Assembly (NCBI RefSeq): GCF_027257155.1
Contig: NZ_JAPWDU010000003.1
Span: forward strand, 790,600-854,599
DNA: 64,000 nt
From: Cerasicoccus sp. TK19100
GTDB lineage: Bacteria; Verrucomicrobiota; Verrucomicrobiia; Opitutales; Cerasicoccaceae
Direction: 5' to 3'
In this document: one piece after another, positions 1 through 8,351 of the stretch
How the letters are laid out: each line of letters begins with the position of its first letter
Position numbering within the stretch: the first letter of the stretch is position 1
Notes under the pieces: generated by a model
Seen by the model: only the letters and a program-made list of their open reading frames with translations
Databases searched by the model: none
What the model was told of the DNA's origin: nothing
Translations under genes and position numbers: made by a program

Positions 1-182
1 TTTTAGAGGAAACGATAGTCCCTCGTACGTGTTGGATTTCTAGTTGAGAGTTGAGTTTGAGAACAAATCGTGTGATGCAATGTGTTATGCTTCGTTCTAC
101 GGCCATGGTAATCACTCACCGTTCTGCGGAATCAAAAGAAAGCAGAGTTGCCTGACCTTTCATTCCCCAAAAAAATCTTTCC

Positions 183-761
183 GTGCCTGAACCTGACCCA
201 GCGAAAATCTTAGCCTTTGCATCGCCAAAGGAACTCAGCCGGTGGTTGAAAAAGAATCATGCGACTGAGTGGGAGCTATGGGTGAAGATTTTCAAGAAGG
301 GATCGGGATTACCCAGCGTGAATTGGGATCAAGTCGTGATCGAGTCGCTGTGCTGGGGGTGGATTGATGGCATTAAGAAGTCGCTGGACGACCAGGCCTA
401 CCTCCAACGCATTACCCCAAGGAGGCCTGGAAGCAATTGGTCCAAGCGCAACACGGAGCACGTGGAACGACTCATCGCCGAAGGGCGCATGGAAGAGTCA
501 GGGCTGGCGCACGTTCGTGCCGCGAAGGAGGACGGCCGCTGGGAGCGTGCTTATGCGCCGGCCAGTGATATGGAGGTCCCAGCCGACTTCGTTGAAGCCC
601 TGGAAAATCGACCCAAGGCCAAAGAGTTTTTCCAGACGCTAAACAAAGCCAACCGGTTTGCGATCGCCTACAGATTAACGACAGCCAAGAAACCTGAAAC
701 CAGGAAAAAGCGGTTTGAGCAATTCTTGGATATGCTTGAACGGGGGGAGAAGCTGCAATGA
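183..761 (+). CDS. YdeI/OmpD-associated family protein
   Basis: A 192-residue soluble protein with no signal peptide or membrane segment. It matches the YdeI-type family ('bacteriocin-protection' family) by the N-terminal pattern of a short helix then WELWVKIFKKGSG, the WGWIDG motif around residue 60, the basic RRPGSNWSKRN stretch near residue 85, and a C-terminal YRLTTAKKPETRKKR segment. Length is normal for the family. The biochemical role of these proteins is not settled; a link to peptide or envelope-stress tolerance is only family lore. The start is a GTG; no upstream in-frame ATG gives a better fit. It stands alone, about 200 bp before the DUF2760 gene. Confidence 0.8.
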   Translation: MPEPDPAKILAFASPKELSRWLKKNHATEWELWVKIFKKGSGLPSVNWDQVVIESLCWGWIDGIKKSLDDQAYLQRITPRRPGSNWSKRNTEHVERLIAEGRMEESGLAHVRAAKEDGRWERAYAPASDMEVPADFVEALENRPKAKEFFQTLNKANRFAIAYRLTTAKKPETRKKRFEQFLDMLERGEKLQ

Positions 762-962
762 AGGCCTTAGCATGAAAATCAGCGATGTAGGTAGCTGACA
801 GCCTGCATTGGCCGCGTTAGGTCCACGCGTTCGTTAGAGGCTATGGCTATTTTCAAGCTGTCGGCGGATAGTGCATCAAAGTCACCCTGGCAGCCTTTCG
901 GATTCCCTGCTTGAGTTTCGGGAACAAATCGCCTTCATCGACAGACCACTTTTCCCATAACC

Positions 963-1601
963 ATGAAAGCGATTTTCATCATTGGCGGCCTGTTGGTCGC
1001 GATTCTTAACGGTCTGACCTTTGTTCCGTCCCTCGCGGAGCAGGCCGTGGCCTTTAACGCATTGGCGATCATTGCTGGCGTCGGCCTGGCGCTGGCGGCG
1101 CTGGCCAAGTTCCCCGCGGCGACGCAACCGGCGGCGTCTGCCCCCGAGCCGGAACCCGCGCCCAAGCCGCTGGTCGAGTCCGCCCCGCCGCCCAAGGTGG
1201 AAAAGCCCGCCGAACCCGACCATGCCGAGCTGGTGCAGTTCCTCGCGCAGTTGCAGGAGAAGGGCCGCTTCATTGATTTCGTGATGGACGACGTCACCGC
1301 CTACACGGACGCCCAGGTCGGCGCCGCCGCGCGCGTGGTTCACCAAGGCTGCCAAAGCGTGGTTAAGGAAACGCTGGCCGTCGAGCCGGTCACGACCACC
1401 GCCGAAAACGCCAGCATCACACTGGAGTCCGGTTACGCCGTCGCGGATTACCGCCTCGTCGGCAAGGTCGCGGGCGAGCCGCCTTACACGGGCACTTTGC
1501 GCCACAAAGGTTGGCGCGCCACGTCGTTCAAGTTGCCCAAGGTCGTCGCCAAGGACGGCACCTTGCCGCCCATCGCCCCCGCGCAAGTGGAGCTGAAGTA
1601 A
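963..1601 (+). CDS. DUF2760 domain protein, partner of Hsp70 genes
   Basis: A 212-residue protein with two N-terminal hydrophobic segments (about residues 3-20 and 28-48), a proline/alanine/glutamate-rich linker (about 55-85), and a C-terminal globular domain carrying LVQFLAQLQEKGRFIDFV and ending in LPPIAPAQVELK, the pattern of DUF2760. From memory, DUF2760 genes usually sit directly upstream of paired Hsp70-family genes, which is exactly the arrangement here (46 bp to the next gene). It may anchor or recruit the atypical Hsp70 proteins at the membrane; that is inference. The ATG at 963 starts the first hydrophobic segment. Confidence 0.8.
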   Translation: MKAIFIIGGLLVAILNGLTFVPSLAEQAVAFNALAIIAGVGLALAALAKFPAATQPAASAPEPEPAPKPLVESAPPPKVEKPAEPDHAELVQFLAQLQEKGRFIDFVMDDVTAYTDAQVGAAARVVHQGCQSVVKETLAVEPVTTTAENASITLESGYAVADYRLVGKVAGEPPYTGTLRHKGWRATSFKLPKVVAKDGTLPPIAPAQVELK

Positions 1602-1647
1602 ACGCGCCACCCCAGTCCGAAGCTACCCCGCCAACGACTAATTTGCC

Positions 1648-3486
1648 ATGAGCACCACACATTGTTTGGGAATTGATTTGGGAACGAGTAACTCGGCGAT
1701 GACGCTGACCTCGATTGACGCGCGCGAGCTGCGCGTGCTGCCCGTCACGCAGGCTTTCGGGCCCAACAGCGTCGGCGAGCAATCCGGTTTGCCCTCCGCG
1801 CTCTACCTGCCGAACGACGGCGAGTTCGAGCCCGACGCCTTCAACGTGCCGGGGCTGGATGCCGAGCAGCCGGGCATCGTCGGCCGTTTTGCCCGCGAGC
1901 ATGGCGCGCAGGTCCCCGACCGTTTGGTGACGTCGGCCAAGAGCTGGCTTTGCCATAGCCAGATCGACCACCGTCAGCCGATCTTGCCGTGGGGATCGAC
2001 TGTCGTGCCGACCGAGCAAAAGCTCTCTCCGATTACCGCCTCGCAGCGTTACCTCGAGGTACTCAAGGCAAGCTTTGCATCGCAAAGTGAATCGCTGGGC
2101 GCTTCGCTGGAGTCGACGCAAGTCGTGTTGACCGTGCCCGCCTCGTTTGACGAAGTCGCGCGCCAACTCACGCAGGAGGCCGCGCAAGCCGCGGGCCTCG
2201 GCGAAGTGATTTTAATGGAAGAGCCGCAGGCGGCGTTTTACGCGTGGCTCGAAAAGATGGGCGGCGATTGGCGCAACCACGTCACCCCGGGTGATCTCGT
2301 GTTGGTGTGCGATGTCGGCGGCGGCACGTCGGACTTCAGCCTGATCGCCGTGTCCGACGAAGGCGGCGACTTGCAACTGGAGCGCGTCAGCGTGGGTGAG
2401 CACATCCTGCTCGGCGGCGACAACCTGGACCTCGCGCTGGCCTACGCGCTGCGTGCGCAGATCGAAGGAGAGGGCGCCTCGATTGACGACTGGCAATTCC
2501 TCGCGCTAATTCACGCCGCGCGCGTTGGCAAGGAACAGCTCTTTGAAGACTTATCGCTGGCCGAAGTGCAGGTGGCCGTGCCGTCGCGCGGTTCGTCGTT
2601 GTTTGCCGGGACCGTGAGCACGGCGCTGCGTCGCGAGCTGCTGGAGCAGATCGCGCTCGAAGGCTTTCTGCCGCTGACTGCGCCCACCGACATGCCCGCT
2701 GCGCAAACCGGTGGCGGCTTGAAGGAATTTGGCCTGTCCTACGCGTCAGACCCGGTCCTGAGTAAGCATCTCGCGCGCTTCCTCAAGCGGAGCCTCGACA
2801 GCGTGCGCTCCAGCGAAACGCTGTCTGCGCTGTTGCCGGACGAGGCCTTGCAAGGTGAGCTGATCGTGCCGTCGGCCGTGCTCTTTAACGGCGGTTTCTT
2901 TAACGCCGATCCGGCTCGCGCCCGCGTGCTGGAGCTGTTGCGCTCCTGGGCAGGCGCGCGCGAAGTCCGCGAGCTGGCGGGTAGCGACTACGCCTTGGCG
3001 GTGTCTTATGGTGCCTGTTATTACGGGCTGAATAAACTGTCCGGCCAAGGGGTTCGCATCAAGGCGGGTGCGTCGCACAGCTACTACCTCGGCCTGGAAA
3101 CGACGATGATGGCGATCCCGGGATTCAAGCCGCCGGTCAAGGGCGTGTGCGTGGTGCCGCAGGGTATGGAAGAGGGGACCGAAGCCGTGCTCGACGGGCA
3201 GGAGTTTGGCCTCGTGCTCGGGCAGGAGGTGAACTTCCGCTTCTTCAGCTCGACCGCCCGCGCCGGTGACGCCGTGGGCGCGGTCGTCGCGAACGCCGAG
3301 AAAGATTTGGAAGAAACTGCCTCGGTGCAAACGCAGTTGGAACCGGTCGACGGCATGTCGGTCGGCGAGGCTATCCCGGTCAAGCTCCACTCCCGTGTGA
3401 CCGAGCTTGGTGCGCTGGAACTGTGGATGCAGCACACGCGGAGCGAGGCCAAGTGGAAGCTGGAGTTCTCGGTGAGGACCGCGTGA
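1648..3486 (+). CDS. Atypical Hsp70-family chaperone (short form)
   Basis: A 612-residue Hsp70-family ATPase. The actin-like nucleotide-binding fold shows in GIDLGTSNSAM at the N terminus (phosphate-1 loop), VTVPASFDE near residue 155, VCDVGGGTSDFSL near residue 220 (phosphate-2) and FNGGFFN near residue 415 (adenosine side). The C-terminal part lacks a clear DnaK substrate-binding beta-sandwich and EEVD-type tail, so it is a divergent Hsp70 rather than DnaK. It lies between DUF2760 and a second, longer Hsp70 gene, probably as an operon. A copy of the short dispersed palindrome sits in the coding sequence at about 2072-2090 and encodes SFASQSE. Confidence 0.88.
   Translation: MSTTHCLGIDLGTSNSAMTLTSIDARELRVLPVTQAFGPNSVGEQSGLPSALYLPNDGEFEPDAFNVPGLDAEQPGIVGRFAREHGAQVPDRLVTSAKSWLCHSQIDHRQPILPWGSTVVPTEQKLSPITASQRYLEVLKASFASQSESLGASLESTQVVLTVPASFDEVARQLTQEAAQAAGLGEVILMEEPQAAFYAWLEKMGGDWRNHVTPGDLVLVCDVGGGTSDFSLIAVSDEGGDLQLERVSVGEHILLGGDNLDLALAYALRAQIEGEGASIDDWQFLALIHAARVGKEQLFEDLSLAEVQVAVPSRGSSLFAGTVSTALRRELLEQIALEGFLPLTAPTDMPAAQTGGGLKEFGLSYASDPVLSKHLARFLKRSLDSVRSSETLSALLPDEALQGELIVPSAVLFNGGFFNADPARARVLELLRSWAGAREVRELAGSDYALAVSYGACYYGLNKLSGQGVRIKAGASHSYYLGLETTMMAIPGFKPPVKGVCVVPQGMEEGTEAVLDGQEFGLVLGQEVNFRFFSSTARAGDAVGAVVANAEKDLEETASVQTQLEPVDGMSVGEAIPVKLHSRVTELGALELWMQHTRSEAKWKLEFSVRTA
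2072..2090. repeat. Short dispersed palindrome, copy inside Hsp70 gene
   Basis: GCTTTGCATCGCAAAGTGA: arms CTTTGC/GCAAAG around a 3-nt loop. It belongs to the family with consensus ACTTTGYNNYGCAAAGT found at about 12 other places in the window, and is in frame within the chaperone. Confidence 0.6.
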
Positions 3487-3495
3487 ATTTTTTCT

Positions 3496-3559
3496 CCCGC
3501 AGAGGCGCTGAGTCGCAGAGATATGGTAAATACACTCCGCGCTTCTGCGCCTCTGCGGG
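3496..3559. repeat. Inverted repeat between the two Hsp70 genes
   Basis: CCCGCAGAGGCGC at 3496-3508 is exactly reverse-complemented at 3547-3559, with a 38-nt loop that contains further CGCAGAG-like words. It fills most of the 97-bp gap between the Hsp70 genes. It resembles the CGCAGAGGCGC-type dispersed repeats of many environmental genomes. It might act as an mRNA-stability element or attenuator; there is no T-tract, so it is not a classical terminator. Confidence 0.7.
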
Positions 3560-3583
3560 ATTTTCTTGTGATACATTATTTTA

Positions 3584-6418
3584 ATGCCTGCTCGTTACAC
3601 CATAGGAATTGATCTCGGCACGTCGAATTGTGCCTTGGCCTACATTGATACCGAGGCACCGACGCCGCGGACGCAGCTGCTCGAAGCGCCGCAGTATGAG
3701 TCGCTGGGTAAGTGGCGTGAGGATGCCGTGTTGCCGTCGTTCTGTTATTTCTTAACGGACGATGAGGCGCGTGAGCTGCATGGCGAAGAGCAGGCGGCGG
3801 ATCAGATTTCGGACTGGTCGCGCTCGAGGGTCGTGGGGCTTTGGGCGCGGGAAATGGCGTCACTGGCGCCGGAGCGCGTCGCGTATTCCGCGAAGTCTTG
3901 GCTTTGCCATCGCGGGGTGGATCGCGAGAGCAAACTGCTGCCTTGGCAGTCGACCGTGTTGCCCGCTGAGCGCAAGCTGTCGCCGGTGGATGTATCGGCT
4001 GCCTACCTGAGCTACCTGCGCACCGTGTGGGATCAGCAGATGGCGGGCAAGGATAAGACGGCGCGCTTTGACCGGCAGGACATCGTGATCACGGTGCCGG
4101 CTTCGTTCGACAGTGATGCGCAGCGACTGACTCAGGAGGCGGCTGAGCGCGCGGGCTACCCGGCCTCGACGCGTTTGCTGGAAGAGCCACAGGCGGCGTT
4201 TTACGCCTGGCTGGAGCGTCATCCGGGTGCGGAAGAGCTGGCAGCAGCGTTCCCTAAGTTGGACGAGCGACCGGAGCTGGTGCTGGTGTGCGATATCGGC
4301 GGCGGAACGTCGGACTTTAGCTTGTTTGAAGTCACGGCGCCGGAGCAGGCAGGCGCGCTCCCCGCGATTCGACGGCTTGCCGTGAGTGAGCACATTTTGC
4401 TGGGGGGGGACAATCTGGACCTCGCACTAGCCAAGACGATGGAGGCACGGCTGACTGATGGCGGCGAACTTTCAACGAGCGCCTGGGCGCAACTGCTTTC
4501 GCAATGCCGCAGCTTGAAGGAACGGGTGCTGGCCGAGGCCTCCCCCGATCGCGATAAGAAGCTGCCGGTCTCGGTGACCGAAGGGGGATCTAGTTTGTTC
4601 GCCTCGGCGCGCAGTGCGGATATCACGCAAGGTGAGTTGCTGGACCTGTTGCTCGATGGCTTTTTCCCGGATTGCCCGGCGGACGCCAAGCCTACGCGCG
4701 AGCAGGGTGGTATTCGGGAGATGGGGCTGCCCTATGCACAAGACTCGGCGATCACGCGTCACTTGGCGGGCTTTTTGAACGGCCGGCGCGTCGATGCCTT
4801 GCTCTTTAATGGCGGCACGGTGGCGTCCTCGATTTTACGCGAGCGCCTTTGCTCGCAAGCGGCAAAGTGGCAGGATGAAGCGCAACCTAGCGTGCTGGCC
4901 AACGACGAGCCCCACCTGGCCGTGGCCCGTGGCGCGGCGCACTACCGCTACTGCGAGCGCGAGGCGGCCGGGGTGACGATTTCCGGCGGCAGCGGCCATG
5001 CGATTTATTTGGAAATCGAAGGCGTGGCCCCCAAGAAACTGCGCGGTAAGAAAAAGAAGAAGCAAGCCGCCGCGATGCGGACCGGCGTTTGCATCCTGCC
5101 GCAAGGCGCGGAGATCGAATCGCCGCAGCGACTTGTTGAGCACGACATCCAACTGTTGGTTGACCGGCCGGTGCGCTTTCAGGCGTGGACTTCGCCTTCG
5201 CGGCCGGATGACGCGGTGGGCGAGGTTGTTGATTTGAACGACGACGCCTTTCACCGATTGCCTGCGTTGTCGACGCTGGCTCAGTTGCCGCCTACGGTGG
5301 AGAAGCCCGCTGACGGCAAGCTCGCGGTTCACCTGATTGCCGAACTGAACAACCTTGGTCTGCTGCAAGTGGTTTGCGAGAGCGTGCGCCGCATAGGGGA
5401 GCGCCAGCGTCGCTGGGCGCTGGAGTTCAATCTTCGAGAAAAGCTGACTGGCGACGGCGCGCCGCAGAAGTCAACTGGTGGCGAAGACACCGGCGTATCG
5501 ACCGAAGATCTGCAACGCGCACAGGCGATGGTAGTTGCTTGCTTTGGGATGCAAAGTAACTCTGCCGTGCAAAGTGAACCGGCGCGCTTACTTAAAAATT
5601 TAGAGGAAGCGCTGCGGCTGAAACGCAAGGAGTGGAACACTGCGCTGCTGCGAAAGCTATGGGAGCCCTTGGGCGAGGCGCTGACCAAGCGCGACATTTC
5701 GCTGGAGCACGAGCTGTCCTGGCTGATGGCGGCGGGCTTTGCGCTGCGGCCGGGCTACGGACACGCCTTTGATCAATACCGCATGCAGCGCCTGTGGTTT
5801 GTGCATGAGCTGGGGCTCGCGCACGACCGCGACAAGGCGATCCGCGAGCAGTTGTTTATCCTGTGGCGACGCACGGCAGGTGGGCTTGACCGCGAACAGC
5901 AGCTCACGCTTTACCGATACTGGCAGGAGAAAATTTACGAAGACACCAAACAGGGCTACGAACCGCTGCGCATGGCGGGTGCCCTGGAGCTGTTGCCCAT
6001 TGAGGAACGCACCAAGCTTGCGCAGCATTGCCTGGCGCTGATCTCGGAGCGCGCGGAGAAATACTGTGATCACGCGATCTGGGCTCTGGGCCGTTTGCTC
6101 AGCCGCACGCCGCTTTATGGCGGCGAGGGCGCGATTCTGCCGGATGAATTAGTGGACGAGACATTTGGCCAATTGGAACCTTTGGCGTGGACCGGTTCGC
6201 TGGCTGGGCTGACCACCACCTTCGCGCAAGCCGCGCGCCGCCTCGATAGCCGGGACCACGATTTGCCGCCTGGGTTGCGTGAGCGTATTCTGACCAAGCT
6301 GCGCAGCTCGGGCGCGAGTGCGGAGCAAATCGAGCGCATTGAGACCTTTGTTCCCCTGGAGGAGAAAGATCGCCAGCAGCTCTTTGGCGAGTCACTGCCC
6401 GTTGGGCTACAGTGGTAG
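3584..6418 (+). CDS. Hsp70-family protein with C-terminal DUF3731 region
   Basis: A 944-residue protein. The N-terminal ~560 residues repeat the Hsp70 ATPase pattern (GIDLGTSNCAL at the start, VCDIGGGTSDFSL near residue 230, LLFNGGTVAS near residue 405). A basic KKLRGKKKKKQ insertion lies near residue 485. The last ~300 residues (KNLEEALRLKRKEWNT onward, then helical repeats such as RYWQEKIYEDTK and CDHAIWALGRLLSR) are all-helical and fit DUF3731, the domain known to be fused to this class of Hsp70. The gene is the third member of the DUF2760-Hsp70-Hsp70 set. The client proteins are unknown. Two copies of the dispersed palindrome lie in frame at about 5541-5578. Confidence 0.87.
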   Translation: MPARYTIGIDLGTSNCALAYIDTEAPTPRTQLLEAPQYESLGKWREDAVLPSFCYFLTDDEARELHGEEQAADQISDWSRSRVVGLWAREMASLAPERVAYSAKSWLCHRGVDRESKLLPWQSTVLPAERKLSPVDVSAAYLSYLRTVWDQQMAGKDKTARFDRQDIVITVPASFDSDAQRLTQEAAERAGYPASTRLLEEPQAAFYAWLERHPGAEELAAAFPKLDERPELVLVCDIGGGTSDFSLFEVTAPEQAGALPAIRRLAVSEHILLGGDNLDLALAKTMEARLTDGGELSTSAWAQLLSQCRSLKERVLAEASPDRDKKLPVSVTEGGSSLFASARSADITQGELLDLLLDGFFPDCPADAKPTREQGGIREMGLPYAQDSAITRHLAGFLNGRRVDALLFNGGTVASSILRERLCSQAAKWQDEAQPSVLANDEPHLAVARGAAHYRYCEREAAGVTISGGSGHAIYLEIEGVAPKKLRGKKKKKQAAAMRTGVCILPQGAEIESPQRLVEHDIQLLVDRPVRFQAWTSPSRPDDAVGEVVDLNDDAFHRLPALSTLAQLPPTVEKPADGKLAVHLIAELNNLGLLQVVCESVRRIGERQRRWALEFNLREKLTGDGAPQKSTGGEDTGVSTEDLQRAQAMVVACFGMQSNSAVQSEPARLLKNLEEALRLKRKEWNTALLRKLWEPLGEALTKRDISLEHELSWLMAAGFALRPGYGHAFDQYRMQRLWFVHELGLAHDRDKAIREQLFILWRRTAGGLDREQQLTLYRYWQEKIYEDTKQGYEPLRMAGALELLPIEERTKLAQHCLALISERAEKYCDHAIWALGRLLSRTPLYGGEGAILPDELVDETFGQLEPLAWTGSLAGLTTTFAQAARRLDSRDHDLPPGLRERILTKLRSSGASAEQIERIETFVPLEEKDRQQLFGESLPVGLQW
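5541..5578. repeat. Two adjacent dispersed palindromes inside Hsp70-DUF3731 gene
   Basis: GCTTTGGGATGCAAAGTAA (5541-5559) followed directly by a degenerate copy CTCTGCCGTGCAAAGTGAA (5560-5578). Together they encode FGMQSNSAVQSE at the boundary between the ATPase and DUF3731 regions, a place where an insertion would be tolerated. Confidence 0.55.
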
Positions 6419-6421
6419 CAT

Positions 6422-6462
6422 GGGGAGTGTCTGGGACTTTTAAAAAAAGACTGATACTCCCC
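6422..6462. terminator. Probable shared terminator between convergent genes
   Basis: GGGGAGT (6422-6428) pairs with ACTCCCC (6456-6462), and inner GTC/GAC words extend the pairing around a run of A residues. It sits between the stop of the Hsp70-DUF3731 gene and the stop of the convergent oxidase subunit IV gene. Confidence 0.5.
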
Positions 6463-6824
6463 TAGACCAAGTTTTTCGCGTAGCTGGCGATGGAGGCGAT
6501 TTCGGCCAGGTCTACGTCGTCGATGGAGAACAAGGCCAGCAGTGCGATCATCGTTCCGGTGGCGAGAATCATGCCCGCCATAAACAGCCAGAACAGCAGC
6601 TGTTTATCGTAGATCAGGTGCATGAACCACAGGATGACGGCAAAGAATTTTACAATCGAAAGCACGACGAGAACCGTCATGACCAGCCATGAGGCCCAAG
6701 GCAGAAAGATGATCACGATCTCAATGCCGGTCAGCACCGCCAGCGCCATGGCGAGATTGAAGAAGGTGTGGTAGCGCGCGTTTTCGATGATCGCGGCTTC
6801 TTTCCAGGTGGTGGCTTGGGACAT
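6462..6824 (-). CDS. ctaF: Cytochrome c oxidase subunit IV
   Basis: A 120-residue membrane protein with three hydrophobic helices (about residues 20-40, 45-70 and 77-100). The pattern IVKFFAVILWFMHLIYD between the second and third helices is typical of prokaryotic oxidase subunit IV (CtaF/COX4-pro), a small accessory subunit of aa3/caa3 oxidases in the cytoplasmic membrane. It is the last gene of the ctaC-D-E-F order read from 11.9 kb downward, 68 bp after subunit III. The length is usual for the family. Confidence 0.88.
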   Translation of the reverse strand: MSQATTWKEAAIIENARYHTFFNLAMALAVLTGIEIVIIFLPWASWLVMTVLVVLSIVKFFAVILWFMHLIYDKQLLFWLFMAGMILATGTMIALLALFSIDDVDLAEIASIASYAKNLV

Positions 6825-6892
6825 GGCTAGAAGATTAAAGTGAGCAAATTAAAAATTAAAGAGCGTGATAACTCGAAACTGGAAACTCGTAG

Positions 6893-8326
6893 CTATAATT
6901 CGATGTATTCGACGAGGTAAACGACGGTGAAAATGACGATCCAGACGATGTCGACGAAGTGCCAGTAAAGGCCGGCGATTTCGACGTCCATGGCGTTGCG
7001 TGCAGTCAGGCGGCCAGTGTAGCTGTAGATTAACATCGAGAACAGCCAGAGCACGCCGATGGCAACGTGGGTGCCGTGGGTGCCGGTCATCACGTAGAAA
7101 GTGGAGCCAAAGACGCTGTTCGACAGGCTGAGGCCGGGGACGACTTTCACCTGCTTGAACTCGTCGAGCTGGAAGCCGTAGTTGTTGTGTTTAAAGAAGT
7201 CTTTGGCGGCGGCCTTCATGCCTTCCATGCTGGTCGGTGCTGCGGCTAGGGTTGGCGCAGACTCATGGTGACCATGGGCTTCTTCAGCTTTGGCCTCATC
7301 CTGTTTCTCTTCGCTCTGGGCAACGTCTTCGGAGCCGGACTCGCCCGCATTCTCTTGGGCGTCTTCCTCGGCAGAAGCATTCTCCTGCTGGCCATTTTCG
7401 GCGACTTTTTCTTCTGCGGACTGTTTTGATCCTTCTGAGGACTCCTTTGATTCTTCCGCGGACTCTTCGTTGGCTGCGGTTGCTTCGTCCTTGGATTCGT
7501 CGGATGCGGTTTCGGTGTTTGCCGCTTCCTTGGAGTCGTCTTTGCCTTCCTCGGATTTCGCCTCTTCCTTCTTGGCGTCTTTCTTGGCAGGAAGTTCGGG
7601 CAGCTTGGACAAGATGGTGGTCTTGGAGCTGTCCGGTGAGAGCGGGTTGAAAAGATAGGTGCCGTCAATGATCATCGGGTCCCCGCTGTCCTTGGGGACT
7701 TCGAGCTGATAATTGAAGGGGACTGCGCTGCCGTTGATATCGGCGTTTTCAGCGGGCTCGAAGGAGAGCAGCTTGAGCGCGAGGTGCTCGTGGGCGAAGT
7801 TTTCCTTGGCGTGTCCGGCGTCGGCGACGTCGTGGAACAGGCCCTTGTTCTGCTCGTTGCCGAACAGCACCTGCCCGTCGTTGGCTTTAGCGGTCCATTG
7901 ATACCAGCCCTGGCCGTGGTAGAAATGCTGGAACTCATACACTTGGCCGCCGAGGAAGATCAGACCGAAGACGATCACGCCGAAGGTGTAGCGGCGGAAA
8001 CTCTCGATCGCGCCCTTGTGCATGGCCGAGACCGCGAGCGCCATGAGGAACGAGCTCATCAGCAGGATAAACGTCGAGAAGGAGGTCAGCTCGATGTCGA
8101 AGGTGCCGGTGATGTCCACGGCACCCTCCTGCGGGTGGCCAAACTTATAGAGCTTGCGGTAAATCAGGTGCGTGGAAATCAGCGTGCCGAAGAACATGCA
8201 GTCCGACGCGAGGAAGAGCCACATGATGAGCTTCTTGTTCTCGATGCCGGTATTGGTGTGAGCGTCGGCGTGGATTTCTTCCAGCAGCTTGTCGTCGAGG
8301 GGCGGATTGGCGGGTTGAGAGGCCAT
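6893..8326 (-). CDS. ctaE: Cytochrome c oxidase subunit III with a long acidic insertion
   Basis: Subunit III of the heme-copper oxidase, but 477 residues long instead of about 200. The N-terminal part has three helices (residues ~33-55, 80-102, 110-130; motif LFLASDCMFFGTLISTHL). The C-terminal part carries the last helices with the conserved TGTHGTHVAIG and GLYWHFVDIVWIVIF motifs. Between them lie ~240 extra residues; of these about 242-362 are low-complexity, rich in Glu, Lys, Ser, Ala and Asp, followed by a HGHHES patch. The insertion keeps the reading frame and joins two helices, so it should form an extramembrane loop. It lies 26 bp after ctaD in the operon. Confidence 0.9.
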   Translation of the reverse strand: MASQPANPPLDDKLLEEIHADAHTNTGIENKKLIMWLFLASDCMFFGTLISTHLIYRKLYKFGHPQEGAVDITGTFDIELTSFSTFILLMSSFLMALAVSAMHKGAIESFRRYTFGVIVFGLIFLGGQVYEFQHFYHGQGWYQWTAKANDGQVLFGNEQNKGLFHDVADAGHAKENFAHEHLALKLLSFEPAENADINGSAVPFNYQLEVPKDSGDPMIIDGTYLFNPLSPDSSKTTILSKLPELPAKKDAKKEEAKSEEGKDDSKEAANTETASDESKDEATAANEESAEESKESSEGSKQSAEEKVAENGQQENASAEEDAQENAGESGSEDVAQSEEKQDEAKAEEAHGHHESAPTLAAAPTSMEGMKAAAKDFFKHNNYGFQLDEFKQVKVVPGLSLSNSVFGSTFYVMTGTHGTHVAIGVLWLFSMLIYSYTGRLTARNAMDVEIAGLYWHFVDIVWIVIFTVVYLVEYIEL

Positions 8327-8351
8327 CAGTCAGGTAAAGAGAGGTGTGAAA

